Assembly: GCF_030915485.1 (NCBI RefSeq)
Contig: NZ_CP133266.1
Coordinates: 1,302,001 to 1,366,000 of the forward strand
Length of the DNA: 64,000 bases
DNA from: Neobacillus sp. PS3-40
GTDB lineage: Bacteria; Bacillota; Bacilli; Bacillales; Cytobacillaceae
Reading direction: 5' to 3'
Shown: in pieces, positions 26,891 to 36,832 of the stretch
How the letters are laid out: every line of letters begins with the position of its first letter
How positions within the stretch are numbered: the first letter of the stretch is position 1
Made by a program: the position numbers and the translations under genes
The notes under the pieces: model-generated
Seen by the model: the letters and a program-made list of their open reading frames with translations, nothing else
Told to the model about the DNA's origin: nothing
The model's database searches: none

Positions 26891-27976
26891 TTATTCAAAT
26901 GTAATCTTATCAACTGTTTCACGATCTAATCGTTTAATTACCTCAACAATTAATTTCACTGCATTTTCGTAATCATCACGATGGAGCATTGCAGCATGTG
27001 AATGAATGTAACGTGTTGCAATGGTAATCGCAAGAGCCGGCACTCCATTATGTGTCATATGGATAGCGCCTGCATCTGTGCCTCCTCCAGGAATGGCATC
27101 AAATTGATAAGGAATATTCAACTCATCCGCAAGGTCTGTTACAAAATCACGCAAACCTTTATGGGATACAAGGGAAGCATCGTACAAAATGATTTGTGGA
27201 CCTTTCCCCATTTTGCTTTGTGCTTCTTTTTCAGTGATTCCTGGTGTATCTCCTGCAATTCCAACATCCACACCAAAACCAATATCTGGCTCAATTTTAG
27301 AAGCAGAGGTTTTGGCGCCACGGGTTCCTACCTCTTCTTGAATGGTTCCGACACCGTAAACAACATTTGGATGGTCTGTTCCCTTTAATTGCTTCAACAC
27401 ATCAATAGCAATTGCACAACCAATTCGGTTGTCCCATGCTTTTGCTAATAGCATTTTCTCATTATTCATGACTGTAAATTCAAAATATGGAACAACCATA
27501 TCACCAGGGAAGATGCCCCATTCTTTTGCTTCCTCAGCACTTGATGCACCGATATCAATAAACATATCTTTGATTTCAACTGGCTTTTTACGTGCTTCAG
27601 CTGTTAAAATATGCGGTGGCTTGGAGCCAATAATACCTGTAACATTCCCTTTTTTCGTTACAATTGTTACCCGTTGTGCAAGCATGACTTGTGACCACCA
27701 ACCGCCAACCGGCTGAAAACGGAGGAAGCCTTTATCATCAATTTGCGTAATCATGAATCCAACTTCATCAAGATGGCCAGCAACCATGATTTTTGGTCCG
27801 CCTTCTTTACCAACCTTTTTTGCAATTAAACTGCCAAGTCCATCAGTTGTGACTTCATCAGCAAATGGAGCTATGTATTTTTTCATCACTTCACGCACTT
27901 CACGCTCATTACCTGGTATACCATTTGCATCTGTTAAATCTTTTAACATTGTTAATGTTTCATCTAGTTTAACCAT
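26891..27976 (-). CDS. ysdC: M42-family aminopeptidase YsdC
   Basis: A 361-residue metallo-aminopeptidase or endo-glucanase-like protein of family M42. Metal ligands are recognisable in AGHLDEVGF (His and Asp), AWDNRIGC (Asp bridging two metals), [10 protein letters not shown] (catalytic Glu), [11 protein letters not shown] and the late RYIHSHAA (His). Length equals B. subtilis YsdC. These enzymes form tetrahedral shells that trim peptides; the preferred substrate is not readable. Start ATG at 27976. It is 72 bp downstream of the dUTPase-like gene. Confidence 0.94.
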   Translation of the reverse strand: MVKLDETLTMLKDLTDANGIPGNEREVREVMKKYIAPFADEVTTDGLGSLIAKKVGKEGGPKIMVAGHLDEVGFMITQIDDKGFLRFQPVGGWWSQVMLAQRVTIVTKKGNVTGIIGSKPPHILTAEARKKPVEIKDMFIDIGASSAEEAKEWGIFPGDMVVPYFEFTVMNNEKMLLAKAWDNRIGCAIAIDVLKQLKGTDHPNVVYGVGTIQEEVGTRGAKTSASKIEPDIGFGVDVGIAGDTPGITEKEAQSKMGKGPQIILYDASLVSHKGLRDFVTDLADELNIPYQFDAIPGGGTDAGAIHMTHNGVPALAITIATRYIHSHAAMLHRDDYENAVKLIVEVIKRLDRETVDKITFE

Positions 27977-28048
27977 TGTTTAGACCCCCTAAATATATAT
28001 CTACAAACCCATTATACCCAAAATAGATATAAGTGTACAAATTTTCTG

Positions 28049-28540
28049 CTAATAATTATTATGTTGCCTAGTATAATTAACTTCATTCTTTTGAATATAT
28101 GCCTGTTCCATCTCTTCATATGTAATTCCAAGAAGGGCAGCCAATTGAAGGTAAAGTTCTAATACCATCATAAAGTCATTTAGTTCCCTGGATTTTTTAA
28201 AAATTCCCACCCTATCATAGATATGAATGAATTGTTCAGTGATAGTGAGCAATGAAGGTATATTACTTACTTCAAGAGGTAATTCATCAAAGCCGCATTC
28301 AATTCCAAGTGACAAAATAAAATGAATCCCATCAACAAACTCCTCTAAAATAACCTCTCTCTCAGAGGAAGGTTTTATGCTCCAGAACTTAAAGCATCGA
28401 GTTTCATTTGCAAGCTCACCAATCTCTACGAGCAAGGCCAAGACCTTACGATCAAATAGATCTTCATTTTGCAATTGGTGTTTTCCTTCTATATAGCTAT
28501 CGAGTGATTTTTGCATTTGGAATAATTTATCAAGCTGCAT
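28049..28540 (-). CDS. Dimeric dUTPase-like (all-alpha NTP pyrophosphatase)
   Basis: A 163-residue all-alpha nucleotide pyrophosphatase of the dUTPase_2 group. The metal-binding ExxE motif lies in LLVEIGELANETRCFKFW and the second acidic motif in EEFVDGIHF. By family it should hydrolyse dUTP or a related dNTP, keeping uracil out of DNA. The ATG at 28540 lies 8 nt after AAAGGA; an in-frame ATG at 28549 overlaps that ribosome binding site, so I reject it. The C-terminal helices seem complete. Confidence 0.85.
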   Translation of the reverse strand: MQLDKLFQMQKSLDSYIEGKHQLQNEDLFDRKVLALLVEIGELANETRCFKFWSIKPSSEREVILEEFVDGIHFILSLGIECGFDELPLEVSNIPSLLTITEQFIHIYDRVGIFKKSRELNDFMMVLELYLQLAALLGITYEEMEQAYIQKNEVNYTRQHNNY

Positions 28541-28584
28541 ATTTATCATCCTTTCAACAAAATTATAACAAAATAGAGATAGTT

Positions 28585-28610
28585 TGAAACTTTTTTCGGT
28601 AAAGGACGTA
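28585..28610 (+). promoter_or_regulatory. SigW promoter of ysdB
   Basis: TGAAAC (28585-28590), 16 nt starting with a T-tract, then CGTA (28607-28610): the canonical extracytoplasmic-function SigW pattern. ysdB belongs to the SigW regulon in B. subtilis. Confidence 0.88.
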
Positions 28611-28641
28611 TTAAAGAAAAATAAGAGTGGAGGGACTTATC

Positions 28642-29025
28642 ATGGTTTGGCTTCTTCGTCTCATTTTATTTGGACTTATTATTTTCTTTATTTTTATTTT
28701 GGGAAGCTTTCTTTTTACCCCCAATCGAAAACTTAAACAGGCTCGTAAACAAAGGCGATATTATTTACTAGATGATGTGGATCATGTAAGGAAAAATTTA
28801 TTTTTCACTTTTAAAGGGGCTATTTTTGAAGGGGAAAAGTATTTAGGAACCACAGATCAGGCAATTGAGGTCGTCTCAATAACCATTTGGGCCCATGATT
28901 CTGATTCATTAAAAGGAATGGTAAAGGAAGACTTTTATTTTATTGAGAAAAAAATTATTGAACAGTATCCAATGGCCGTAATCAATTGGAAAAATCCAAT
29001 CAAAGAACTGATGGAAAAAAAGTAG
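28642..29025 (+). CDS. ysdB: SigW-regulated membrane-anchored protein YsdB
   Basis: A 127-residue protein with one N-terminal membrane helix (VWLLRLILFGLIIFFIFILG) and a soluble domain containing DDVDHVRKNLFFTFKGAIFEGEK and DFYFIEKKI. It matches YsdB of B. subtilis, whose role is not understood beyond the cell-envelope stress regulon. The ATG at 28642 follows GGAGGG; the in-frame GTG at 28627 is upstream of that site. The SigW promoter supports an envelope-stress role here too. Confidence 0.9.
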   Translation: MVWLLRLILFGLIIFFIFILGSFLFTPNRKLKQARKQRRYYLLDDVDHVRKNLFFTFKGAIFEGEKYLGTTDQAIEVVSITIWAHDSDSLKGMVKEDFYFIEKKIIEQYPMAVINWKNPIKELMEKK

Positions 29026-29050
29026 CTTTCTCTAATTATTTTTAGGACTA

Positions 29051-29083
29051 AACACATTCGTTTGAAACGTTAGGCTTCAAGCG
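29051..29083. other. Hairpin between convergent ysdB and ysdA
   Basis: CATTCGTTTGAA pairs with TTCAAGCGAATG over 12 positions, one of them a G-U pair, with a 9-nt loop. It lies between the two stops. There is no strong T-run on either strand, so if it is a terminator it is an atypical one. Confidence 0.5.
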
Positions 29084-29112
29084 AATGCGCCAAAAATCAA
29101 CAGAATAATAGC

Positions 29113-29376
29113 CTATATAGTAAACAAATAAATAAAAAGGATTACTTCCACTACAGCAAGAAAGGGAAAGCCAATTTTAAACGATAAATGCTTTATTTTA
29201 TGACGAAAAATCTGCATTCCAATCGTTGTTCCAACCGCGCCTCCAAATAAGGCTGTTAACCAAAGTGTTTTTTCTGGAATACGGTATTTGTGTTTAATTG
29301 CCCTCTGTTTATCCACCTTCATAAGAACCACACCGATGATATTTATAATCAAATAGACAACCATTAAAATCTCCAT
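29113..29376 (-). CDS. ysdA: DUF1294 membrane protein YsdA
   Basis: An 87-residue membrane protein with two or three hydrophobic helices and the DUF1294 signature: KVDKQRAIKHKYRIPEKTLWL, then the FGGAVGT glycine-rich helix and RHKIKHLSFKIGFPFL. Function unknown. Start ATG at 29376 behind AGGGG; an ATG four codons later is possible. It follows rplT after a terminator, so it may have a weak promoter of its own or depend on readthrough. Confidence 0.88.
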   Translation of the reverse strand: MEILMVVYLIINIIGVVLMKVDKQRAIKHKYRIPEKTLWLTALFGGAVGTTIGMQIFRHKIKHLSFKIGFPFLAVVEVILFIYLFTI

Positions 29377-29394
29377 TCTCCCACCCCTTTATGC

Positions 29395-29427
29395 AAAAAG
29401 CCATCCTCACTGTGGAGGATGGCTTTT
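29395..29427 (-). terminator. Terminator of infC-rpmI-rplT
   Basis: AAAAGCCATCCTC pairs with GAGGATGGCTTTT, loop CACAGT as read on the minus strand, followed by TTTTT just after the rplT stop at 29434. Confidence 0.9.
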
Positions 29428-29433
29428 GTATGA

Positions 29434-29793
29434 TTACTTGTTGCTTTGTTGTTTTGCAACGTTTGCTAATTCAGTAAATGCATTTGCATCATTTACTGCT
29501 AATTCAGCAAGCATTTTGCGGTTTACTTCAATACCTGCAAGCTTTAAGCCATGCATTAAACGGCTATAAGAAAGACCATTCATACGAGCTGCTGCGTTGA
29601 TACGAGTAATCCAAAGTTTGCGGAAGTCGCGTTTTTTCTGGCGACGGTCGCGGAAAGCATACATTAAGGATTTCATAACCTGTTGGTTAGCAACTTTATA
29701 TAATGTATGTTTGGAACCGAAATAACCTTTTGCTAATTTAAGAACTTTTTTACGACGCTTGCGCGTAACTGTACCGCCTTTTACACGTGGCAT
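29434..29793 (-). CDS. rplT: 50S ribosomal protein L20
   Basis: A 119-residue ribosomal protein beginning [20 protein letters not shown], with a basic N-terminal tail and the conserved [28 protein letters not shown]. It binds 23S rRNA early in assembly. In B. subtilis L20 also represses its own operon by binding the leader, and an L20 leader is present here. Last gene of infC-rpmI-rplT. Confidence 0.98.
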   Translation of the reverse strand: MPRVKGGTVTRKRRKKVLKLAKGYFGSKHTLYKVANQQVMKSLMYAFRDRRQKKRDFRKLWITRINAAARMNGLSYSRLMHGLKLAGIEVNRKMLAELAVNDANAFTELANVAKQQSNK

Positions 29794-29828
29794 GTAATTC
29801 CCTCCTATATAAATCGATCACTCGAGTT

Positions 29829-30029
29829 TTACTTAATATTATCTAACATATGTCTGATACGTTTGAAGTCACCTTTAGATACTAGCGTTCCTTTGCGAAG
29901 TTTACGCTTTGCTTTTGTAGATTTATTTGCGAATAAGTGGCTTGTGAATGCGTGGCCACGCTTAAGTTTACCAGATCCTGTTTTCTTGAAACGCTTTGCA
30001 GAGCCGCGGTGAGTTTTCATTTTTGGCAT
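29829..30029 (-). CDS. rpmI: 50S ribosomal protein L35
   Basis: A 66-residue basic protein with the family start [21 protein letters not shown] and the [22 protein letters not shown] core. Length equals B. subtilis L35. It lies 14 bp after infC and 35 bp before rplT. Confidence 0.98.
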   Translation of the reverse strand: MPKMKTHRGSAKRFKKTGSGKLKRGHAFTSHLFANKSTKAKRKLRKGTLVSKGDFKRIRHMLDNIK

Positions 30030-30043
30030 TGGGATAGTCCTCC

Positions 30044-30565
30044 TTATAACTTGTCGATTTTAGGTGCTAAAACAAGGAACATGCTCCGACCGTCCATTTT
30101 AGGATGTGACTCAATCGTTGCTACTTCCTTGCACGCTTCAGAGAAACGGTCTAACACACGTTGACCGATTTCTTTATGGGTAATCGCACGTCCCTTAAAG
30201 CGGATTGATGCTTTTACTTTATCGCCTTTTTCAAGGAATTTAATCCCATTGCGAAGCTTTGTATTAAAGTCATGCTCATCAATCGTTGGGCTTAGACGAA
30301 CTTCTTTAGTGACAATGATCTTTTGATTTTTACGAGCTTCTTTATCTTTCTTCTGCTGCTCGAACTTAAATTTTCCATAGTCCATAATACGGCCTACTGG
30401 TGGTTTTGCGTTCGGTGCAACAAGTACTAGATCAAGATTAACGCGCGCTGCAATTTCAAGCGCTTCAATTTTCGTTTTAATACCTAACTGCTCGCCGTTT
30501 TGATCGATAAGACGGATTTCGCGAGCACGAATGCCCTCGTTTAACAACATATCTTTGCTAATAAT
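30044..30565 (-). CDS. infC: Translation initiation factor IF-3
   Basis: A 173-residue IF-3 that binds the 30S subunit and monitors start-codon choice. The N-domain ([22 protein letters not shown]), linker and C-domain ([38 protein letters not shown]) are complete. No ATG lies at the expected place. GGAGGTGG is followed by two ATT codons (30565 and 30562), and I take the first as start. Use of AUU is a hallmark of infC and allows IF-3 to limit its own synthesis. A longer frame from an upstream start at 30616 includes the ribosome binding site and is rejected. Confidence 0.92.
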   Translation of the reverse strand: MISKDMLLNEGIRAREIRLIDQNGEQLGIKTKIEALEIAARVNLDLVLVAPNAKPPVGRIMDYGKFKFEQQKKDKEARKNQKIIVTKEVRLSPTIDEHDFNTKLRNGIKFLEKGDKVKASIRFKGRAITHKEIGQRVLDRFSEACKEVATIESHPKMDGRSMFLVLAPKIDKL

Positions 30566-30704
30566 TAGCCACCTCCAAGGTTTTTTCACGAATATAATAT
30601 CCGGGCCAAGAAGCATCTTGATTTGAGAGTACGCTTTCCCTTTCCAAACCTAAACACATGACACCCAGTTGAATCGGCAAGTAATAATTAAAGCTATACA
30701 TAAA

Positions 30705-30840
30705 CAAAAAAGTGCGGGCGAATACACCCACACTTTACGAAACATACTCAAATTCGTTCACGTAAAACCTGCCAACAACTATTTCGCGTCAATCAGGTGA
30801 GAAGCGGGTGCTTCTTCTTTTCCCAAAATTAATATTCAAT
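30705..30840 (-). ncRNA. L20 leader regulating infC-rpmI-rplT
   Basis: The minus-strand leader carries the L20-leader blocks GAAGCACCCGCTTCTCACC, GTTGGCAGGTTTTACGTGA and a terminator pairing AAAGTGTGGGTG with CGCCCGCACTTT, followed by T residues (30735-30706). In Bacillus this RNA mimics the L20 site on 23S rRNA; free L20 promotes termination ahead of infC. The 30617-30704 stretch between it and infC shows no further feature. Confidence 0.9.
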
Positions 30841-30852
30841 TTTACCTTAGTA

Positions 30853-30882
30853 ATTATATCACAATCAAAGATATTATGTCAA
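30853..30882 (-). promoter_or_regulatory. SigA promoter of infC operon
   Basis: TTGACA (30882-30877), 18 nt, TATAAT (30858-30853) on the minus strand, directly upstream of the L20 leader. Confidence 0.85.
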
Positions 30883-30952
30883 ACTTCGATTTCCATGACA
30901 ACAAATTGTATTTTATCAAAATCTTAAACATTTTACAATACATTTTTTCTTT

Positions 30953-32893
30953 TTAGTGTTTAACCCTTTTCACTTCGTCATTTAATGAGGAAAGAAAGTC
31001 AGCAAATTCCACTGTTTCAGAATTCTGTTCTCCATACTTGCGGACGTTAACAGCATTTTCCGCAACTTCTTTATCACCAACAACAAGCATATACGGGATT
31101 TTTTGCATTTGTGCTTCACGAATCTTATAACCAATTTTCTCATCGCGGCCATCTAATTCAACTCTGAACCCTTCTTTTTGAAGCTGTTCTTGAACTTTTC
31201 TGGCATAATCGTAATGGGCACCAGGTGAAACAGGAATAACCTGAACTTGCACCGGTGCAAGCCATGTTGGGAAGGCCCCTTTATACTCCTCAATTAAATA
31301 AGCTACAAAACGTTCCATTGTAGATACGACACCACGGTGGATCATTACAGTGCGGTGATGTTTACCATCTTCACCAATATACGTTAAGTCAAATTTTTCA
31401 GGCAACAAGAAGTCTAATTGAACAGTTGAAAGTGTTTCATCTTTGCCTAAAGCAGTTCTTACCTGAACATCAAGCTTTGGACCATAGAAAGCTGCTTCAC
31501 CTTCTGCTTCAAAGTAATCGATACCTAGATCATCCATTGCTTCCTTCAGCATGCTTTGGGCTTTTTCCCACATTGCATCATCATCAAAGTATTTCTCTTT
31601 ATCCTGTGGGTCACGATAAGAAAGTCTGAAAGAATAATCATTAATATTAAAATCCTTATATACATCAACAACCAAACGAACAACGCGCATAAACTCTTCC
31701 TTAATTTGATCAGGGCGAACAAATAGATGAGCATCATTTAAAGTCATTCCCCGAACTCGCTGTAAGCCTGATAAAGCTCCAGACATTTCATAGCGGTGCA
31801 TCATTCCAAGTTCAGCGATTCGAATTGGAAGCTCACGATAGCTGTGATTACTGTTCTTATAGATCATTATATGATGAGGACAATTCATAGGGCGAAGAAC
31901 CAATTGCTCGTTATCCATATCCATTACTGGGAACATATCTTCCTGGTAGTGATCCCAGTGTCCAGAAGTTTTATACAAGTCTACGCTACCCATAATCGGA
32001 GTGTAGACGTGATTATAACCAAGACTAACCTCTTTATCGACAATATACCGCTCAATTATGCGCCTAATTGTTGCTCCTTTTGGAAGCCATACAGGTAAGC
32101 CTTGTCCAACCATTTGGATATTTGCAAATAAATTTAGTTCCTTGCCTATTTTCCGATGGTCACGCTCTTTCGCTTCTTCTAAAAAGCGAAGATGTTCTGC
32201 TAGGTCTTCCTTCTTAAAGAAGGCAGTTCCATAAATTCGTTGCAACATTTTATTTTTACTATCACCACGCCAGTAGGCACCTGCGATACTAAGGAGTTTA
32301 AATTCTTTAATTTTCCCTGTTGATGGAACATGAACACCGCGGCAAAGATCAAAGAAATCTCCTTGTTCATATATCGTTACTGTTTCATCTGCAGGAATAG
32401 CTTCAATTAATTCAAGTTTATATTGATCGTCAATTCCTTTGAAAAGTTGAACAGCATCTGAGCGACTTACTTCTTTTCGGACCACTTCAACATTTTCATT
32501 TATAATTTTCATCATTTCTTTTTCGATAACAGGAAGATCTTCTGGTGTTAATGATTGTTCAAGATCTATGTCATAATAGAATCCACCTTCAATGACAGGG
32601 CCTACTCCAAGCTTTACTTCTGGATATATTCGTTTAATCGCTTGTGCCATTAAGTGTGCAGTACTATGGCGCAACACTTCCAATGCCTCACTTGAATCTG
32701 GAGTAACAATTTCTATCGAACCATCCTCAATGATTGGACGGCGAAGATCAAATAATTGACCGTTCCATTTCCCAGCAATTGCTTTCTTCTTAAGGCCTGG
32801 GCTTATCGAAGCAGCAATATCTTCAGTTGTTGTTCCCTTTGGAAACTCCTTTACTGCTCCATCAGGAAACACAATTTTCACAACATCTGACAT
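30953..32893 (-). CDS. thrS: Threonyl-tRNA synthetase
   Basis: A 646-residue class II enzyme. In order: TGS domain (1-63, [23 protein letters not shown]), the editing-domain zinc/His motif [16 protein letters not shown] (about 77-92) and [15 protein letters not shown], the catalytic core with motif 2 ([23 protein letters not shown], quoted by position about 358-380), [11 protein letters not shown], motif 3 ([13 protein letters not shown]) and the C-terminal anticodon domain. Complete and of usual length. Controlled by a T-box. Confidence 0.98.
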   Translation of the reverse strand: MSDVVKIVFPDGAVKEFPKGTTTEDIAASISPGLKKKAIAGKWNGQLFDLRRPIIEDGSIEIVTPDSSEALEVLRHSTAHLMAQAIKRIYPEVKLGVGPVIEGGFYYDIDLEQSLTPEDLPVIEKEMMKIINENVEVVRKEVSRSDAVQLFKGIDDQYKLELIEAIPADETVTIYEQGDFFDLCRGVHVPSTGKIKEFKLLSIAGAYWRGDSKNKMLQRIYGTAFFKKEDLAEHLRFLEEAKERDHRKIGKELNLFANIQMVGQGLPVWLPKGATIRRIIERYIVDKEVSLGYNHVYTPIMGSVDLYKTSGHWDHYQEDMFPVMDMDNEQLVLRPMNCPHHIMIYKNSNHSYRELPIRIAELGMMHRYEMSGALSGLQRVRGMTLNDAHLFVRPDQIKEEFMRVVRLVVDVYKDFNINDYSFRLSYRDPQDKEKYFDDDAMWEKAQSMLKEAMDDLGIDYFEAEGEAAFYGPKLDVQVRTALGKDETLSTVQLDFLLPEKFDLTYIGEDGKHHRTVMIHRGVVSTMERFVAYLIEEYKGAFPTWLAPVQVQVIPVSPGAHYDYARKVQEQLQKEGFRVELDGRDEKIGYKIREAQMQKIPYMLVVGDKEVAENAVNVRKYGEQNSETVEFADFLSSLNDEVKRVKH

Positions 32894-32928
32894 GATAATT
32901 CCTCCTTTATTTATACTACAATAAAAAC

Positions 32929-33205
32929 AAAAAAACTCGTCCCTGGAAAAGGGACGAGTTTTTTAACACGTGGTTCCACCCAAATTTTTCTTTTAATGTA
33001 TTCCATTAAAAGACTTTAGGACAAATAACGGTTGTGGCCGTCAGTAATTACTAACTTCATTTTTAAAATGAAGGGTTCACAACTAAAGTTTAAAGGTGGT
33101 AAGCATTCCTTTCGTGTTGGGAAGCTTGCAGCCTGGGCGTCCCTCTCTACTAACCGTAAAAGAATACTTTTGTCCTTATCATTACTTTTGCAACGTTAAA
33201 TTCTA
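32929..33205 (-). ncRNA. T-box riboswitch, threonine (thrS)
   Basis: The thrS leader on the minus strand has a long stem I, a likely specifier ACC within 33101-33096, the T-box core TTGGGTGGAACCACG (32983-32967) and a terminator pairing AAAACTCGTCCCT with AGGGACGAGTTTT followed by T residues (32964-32929). The downstream gene and the ACC point to tRNA-Thr; the exact specifier triplet needs a full fold. Confidence 0.9.
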
Positions 33206-33216
33206 CTATGTATGCA

Positions 33217-33245
33217 ATTATAATAATTATATTTCCAAAAATCAA
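33217..33245 (-). promoter_or_regulatory. SigA promoter of thrS
   Basis: TTGATT (33245-33240), 17 nt, TATAAT (33222-33217) on the minus strand, just upstream of the thrS T-box and close to the ytxC 3' end. Confidence 0.8.
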
Positions 33246-33265
33246 GGGACTATCTTATATTTTGT

Positions 33266-34153
33266 TTATGCACCACTTTCAGGTATTTTCATCCTTCCTC
33301 CCCATTTAGCACATTCCAACATTTCACGAATAGCTTGAAAGGGTTTAATTGTTACTCTCTCTTCAAAGATATTCTTAATTGTCCTCACAAGTGGCTCTTC
33401 GGGGTTTTCTGTATAAAGAATAATCGTTATTGGTGCAATGGATAAGAGGGGAGCAATCGAAACAGAATCAACATAGACAGGATGATTAAAAAGTAATTTC
33501 CGATCGATCATCCTTACAAGGTCTCCTCTTTTAATCTCCTCAAAATTTTCATTATAAAATGTGATTTCTTCATCAAATAGTAAGTGAAGGATGTTCATTT
33601 TGGGTTTTTGATTTAAAAGAAACTCACGAAGGGTCTGTACAAACATTTGGTATTCTTGCTCCATTTTATATTCATCAATCGAAATTTTTACATAACCTTC
33701 CAAATCTAACAAGTATGACTTCAATCGAAATTTAGTAAATGAATCAAAAGAAAGTGAAATATTCTCTTGGAAAATTTGTTCAACCGCCTCTTTTATTCTA
33801 GGCTCCTCATTTGTCTCATTTAAAAAAGCAGCTAAATCTTTTCTTTCTCCTTCAAGAACAGAATAAATAATATCCATTATTTGTTGTTGTTCTTCATAGT
33901 CATCATAAAAATAATGATCCTTTAAAATTTTTCTGAACCAATCATCACGTTTTATGTTAATAATGAATTCATAAAATGCCTTTTTAACTCTCTCCAAGTA
34001 ATGACTTGTACTATTGTCTTCAAGAATTTGTACTATATATCGTTCTTCTTTAAGAAGAATCATTTGATTATCTGGAGAACACTTTAGATTTTTCATCAGG
34101 TGATTATAAAACTTTCTAGCATCATTCATTCCTTGGAAGATGATTTCTACCAA
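33266..34153 (-). CDS. ytxC: YtxC-family (putative sporulation) protein
   Basis: A 295-residue cytosolic protein of the YtxC family, placed between dnaI and thrS as in B. subtilis. Recognisable parts are the helical middle (KRDDWFRKILKDHYFYDDYEEQQQI, at about 93-117) and FRLKSYLLDLEGYVKISIDEYKMEQEY (about 163-189, the most conserved block). There is no membrane segment, and no enzyme motif that I recognise. The family is annotated as sporulation-associated, but a molecular role is not known. Confidence 0.85.
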   Translation of the reverse strand: MVEIIFQGMNDARKFYNHLMKNLKCSPDNQMILLKEERYIVQILEDNSTSHYLERVKKAFYEFIINIKRDDWFRKILKDHYFYDDYEEQQQIMDIIYSVLEGERKDLAAFLNETNEEPRIKEAVEQIFQENISLSFDSFTKFRLKSYLLDLEGYVKISIDEYKMEQEYQMFVQTLREFLLNQKPKMNILHLLFDEEITFYNENFEEIKRGDLVRMIDRKLLFNHPVYVDSVSIAPLLSIAPITIILYTENPEEPLVRTIKNIFEERVTIKPFQAIREMLECAKWGGRMKIPESGA

Positions 34154-34298
34154 CCAAATCCCCCCTTTAGACCAAATCTCTGTACTATGTATATGAGAAC
34201 TTGGCTAAAATAGAAGCGGGCTTGGATGAGGTTTCCAATAAAACTTGGATAAGTTTTATTTACTAATTCGTTTTGAGGAGCCTATGTACTTTTCCAAA

Positions 34299-34330
34299 TA
34301 AAAAAACTGCCGAAAATTCATCGACAGTTT
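34299..34330 (-). terminator. Terminator of dnaB-dnaI
   Basis: On the minus strand AACTGTCGA and TTCGGCAGTT form a stem of nine pairs with one G-U, loop TGAATT, followed by TTTTTTT. It lies past the dnaI stop, so ytxC is probably transcribed from a separate promoter in 34154-34298, where I find no clear SigA site. Confidence 0.82.
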
Positions 34331-34349
34331 ACATTTATTACGTTTTTAA

Positions 34350-35279
34350 TTAATCCCTTCGATTTGGACCATCCACTAAAACTGGTTCACTCAGATATCG
34401 GATTCGCTCCATGATTCTGCGTGCCTTCATTTTTTCTTCCTCGCCCCTCTGGCTATATGTCAAATGATGCTCTAATTCTTGAAAATTAAAGTTAGAGGTG
34501 AAAAAGGTAGGAAGATTTTCCAGCATCCGGAACTGAAGGATCGGCCCTACAATTTCGTCTCGAGTCCAACTAGATACAGCTTCTGCACCGATATCATCGA
34601 GCATCAAGATAGGTTCTTTTTTAACAGCTTCAATTTTTTCATTTAAAGTAGAATCGCCTATTGAACTTTTCATTTCTCGCAACAACTCTGGAACATAAAC
34701 AATCATCGAAGAAATACTTTTTTTGGCAAGTTCATTAGCTACCGCTCCGAGAAGGTATGACTTACCTACTCCAAATTTACCATAAAAATATAAACCCTTT
34801 TGCCTTTTATTTGAATCAAAGTTCATTAAAAATGATGCAGCCTTACTTACAGCATCTACTCTACCGAAATCCTGCTCAAGATCATCGAAAGTAGCATTCA
34901 AGATTTCTTTCGGCACATATAAACTTTTTATTAATCGCTCATTTTTTCGCTTTTCATCATCCAAAATCTTTTTTTGACAACGCTCGTATTGAATATCAAT
35001 TGAATTTCTTGTGATAACTAATTTTGGTTGATAGCCTTTTATGATATTCACACAGCCTTCAACGCTTGGGCATTGGCTGCAATCTTTGCCTTGACTAGTA
35101 TACTCAAGTAGCTTGGCCATACTTCTTTCAATCATTTCTTGATTGACCTCACCCTGGTGCTCTGCTAAAAATGCTTTAATATCCGGGTGTTGTAGTACTT
35201 CTTTCCGCATTTCCATGTATCGTTTTTGAAAGTTTTCGTTTGAAGCTAATCGCTTCAAGGTTTGGTTAATCCTTTCCAT
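34350..35279 (-). CDS. dnaI: Primosomal protein DnaI (helicase loader)
   Basis: A 309-residue AAA+ protein that loads the replicative helicase DnaC with DnaB and DnaD. The N-terminal zinc-binding part has CSQCPSVEGCVN. The AAA+ domain carries Walker A YGKFGVGKSYLL (about residues 168-179), Walker B LMLDDIGAEAV and sensor 1 FTSNFNF. Length matches B. subtilis DnaI (311). It lies 11 bp after dnaB and uses an ATG at 35279. Confidence 0.96.
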   Translation of the reverse strand: MERINQTLKRLASNENFQKRYMEMRKEVLQHPDIKAFLAEHQGEVNQEMIERSMAKLLEYTSQGKDCSQCPSVEGCVNIIKGYQPKLVITRNSIDIQYERCQKKILDDEKRKNERLIKSLYVPKEILNATFDDLEQDFGRVDAVSKAASFLMNFDSNKRQKGLYFYGKFGVGKSYLLGAVANELAKKSISSMIVYVPELLREMKSSIGDSTLNEKIEAVKKEPILMLDDIGAEAVSSWTRDEIVGPILQFRMLENLPTFFTSNFNFQELEHHLTYSQRGEEEKMKARRIMERIRYLSEPVLVDGPNRRD

Positions 35280-35290
35280 TTCTTCACCCC

Positions 35291-36688
35291 CTATTTACGA
35301 AATGCCTTAAGTTTATCTTCAATTTCCCTTTTTTTGGCCTCTAAATCATTATTGTTCTCTTTTGGAGAAGTAGTAAGTGCTTTTTTAGGATCCTCATCAA
35401 ACCAATCAGGAAGGAATTCTGTTCGAATGGGCTTTTGCTTTGAGGATCTCCCACTTTTCTTCCCATTACTCCATTCAAGGTAGGTGCGATGCTCATTTAT
35501 TGCTAAATCCATGGCTTCTTTAACCGTTTTAATCTGTTTCCTTGTCCAATGACCAGCAATTTTTTCTACATAACTTTTCGTTAGTTTCATATCCGTTCGT
35601 AACATGACAAACTGGATTAGCACATTTATGACTCCAGGAAGCAGCTTTTGTTTGAACATGACTTCTTCAATAATTTGAATATCTGACTTCGAAGGCTCCG
35701 CTCCCCCAGATAGATCTTTTAAAACTTGCAAGGGAGAAGTCGTTTCTAAATAACGAATTAGCTTTTCTTCCTTCGTCTTTGGCTTATCCTGCTGAACTTG
35801 ATGGAGTGTAGGCTGAGTTCGTTCGATTAGACTAGGGAGCTTGTCCTCATGGATAAATTGATACCAATCACGGGCTGACTTTCTTAATTCCTCTATATTA
35901 ATTTCGCTATCCTCATCTAGAGCCCCAAGGATAATAGATTTCATTTGAATTGCATCAATCGTATAAAGAAAAGCAAGATTACTAATTGCCTCTTTTACTT
36001 TTTTATTAATTGCTTTCTTGGGTACAAGCGACTCATTCAGGCCCGCAAGCAAAAGATCAAAATCAAATCGAGTTGTATCGATTTGGATTTCCTTTTGTTC
36101 AACTCGTCCAAAAAAAGCCTTATTCGCTTCTACTTCTAATTCATCAGCTACACCTTGAAGATATTGAAGGCTACCCGGTGAAATGGATTCATATACATCC
36201 TGAAACGACTTTGTCACTTCGTTGTATTCAATTTCTGGAGGTTTTTTTTGAATGCTGAAAAAGCGTTTTAGCCTGGCAAAATGGTTTTTCCCGATTTTAC
36301 GATATAAGTATATATTCAGCATTCCATCTAAAAAGAATTGTTCTGGTGTTAACGGAGGTTGCAATTCATAAATAAAGGAACGCCCACTTTCCTCTGTTTT
36401 GACAAAGGACTTTAGTAGACCAATTCCCTCTAATTTAAGTCTTGCATTATATATATCCTTTAAATTCATTTCCATCAAATTCATTAATAGATGATGGGAT
36501 GAAGATTCTGACCATAAGGTATTATCCTCTAGTTCTGTCCAAAGTGTCATGTATAGGCTAAAACAAGCTGATCCAACTAGAGGCTGATATAAAAAAGTCA
36601 AGACCTTCCGATCAAATTCATGCAAAAGCCCGTTGGCTACTACAACGTAACGATCAATCGGAATAAGTTCCTGCCAATGCTGTCCCAT
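35291..36688 (-). CDS. dnaB: Replication initiation and membrane attachment protein DnaB
   Basis: A 465-residue Gram-positive primosome protein (not the helicase of the same name), with two DnaD/DnaB-type domains: an N-terminal winged-helix region about 1-140 and a C-terminal DnaB_2/DDBH2 region about 300-430 containing KLTKSYVEKIAGHWTRKQIKTV. It acts with DnaI and DnaD at oriC and restart sites. Length is close to B. subtilis DnaB (472). It is upstream of dnaI in one operon. Confidence 0.94.
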   Translation of the reverse strand: MGQHWQELIPIDRYVVVANGLLHEFDRKVLTFLYQPLVGSACFSLYMTLWTELEDNTLWSESSSHHLLMNLMEMNLKDIYNARLKLEGIGLLKSFVKTEESGRSFIYELQPPLTPEQFFLDGMLNIYLYRKIGKNHFARLKRFFSIQKKPPEIEYNEVTKSFQDVYESISPGSLQYLQGVADELEVEANKAFFGRVEQKEIQIDTTRFDFDLLLAGLNESLVPKKAINKKVKEAISNLAFLYTIDAIQMKSIILGALDEDSEINIEELRKSARDWYQFIHEDKLPSLIERTQPTLHQVQQDKPKTKEEKLIRYLETTSPLQVLKDLSGGAEPSKSDIQIIEEVMFKQKLLPGVINVLIQFVMLRTDMKLTKSYVEKIAGHWTRKQIKTVKEAMDLAINEHRTYLEWSNGKKSGRSSKQKPIRTEFLPDWFDEDPKKALTTSPKENNNDLEAKKREIEDKLKAFRK

Positions 36689-36796
36689 AACATTTACCTC
36701 TCTTCATAGAAAAGCTATAAGCACCTTAAAAACAGGAATGTCGACAAAAGAAACAACCTATTAAAAGTCCGACAAGCGCTTAAGTCCAATGTGAAA

Positions 36797-36824
36797 GGAG
36801 CCAAAGTCCCTTTAGCTCCTTAGG
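36797..36824 (-). terminator. Hairpin between nrdR and dnaB
   Basis: AAGGAGC pairs with GCTCCTT and, after one mismatch, AAAG with CTTT. On the minus strand the tail is only TTTC, so it may act as a partial terminator between nrdR and dnaB. The rest of 36689-36998 is filled by repeat copies 2a and 2b. Confidence 0.45.
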
Positions 36825-36832
36825 ATTTTACT

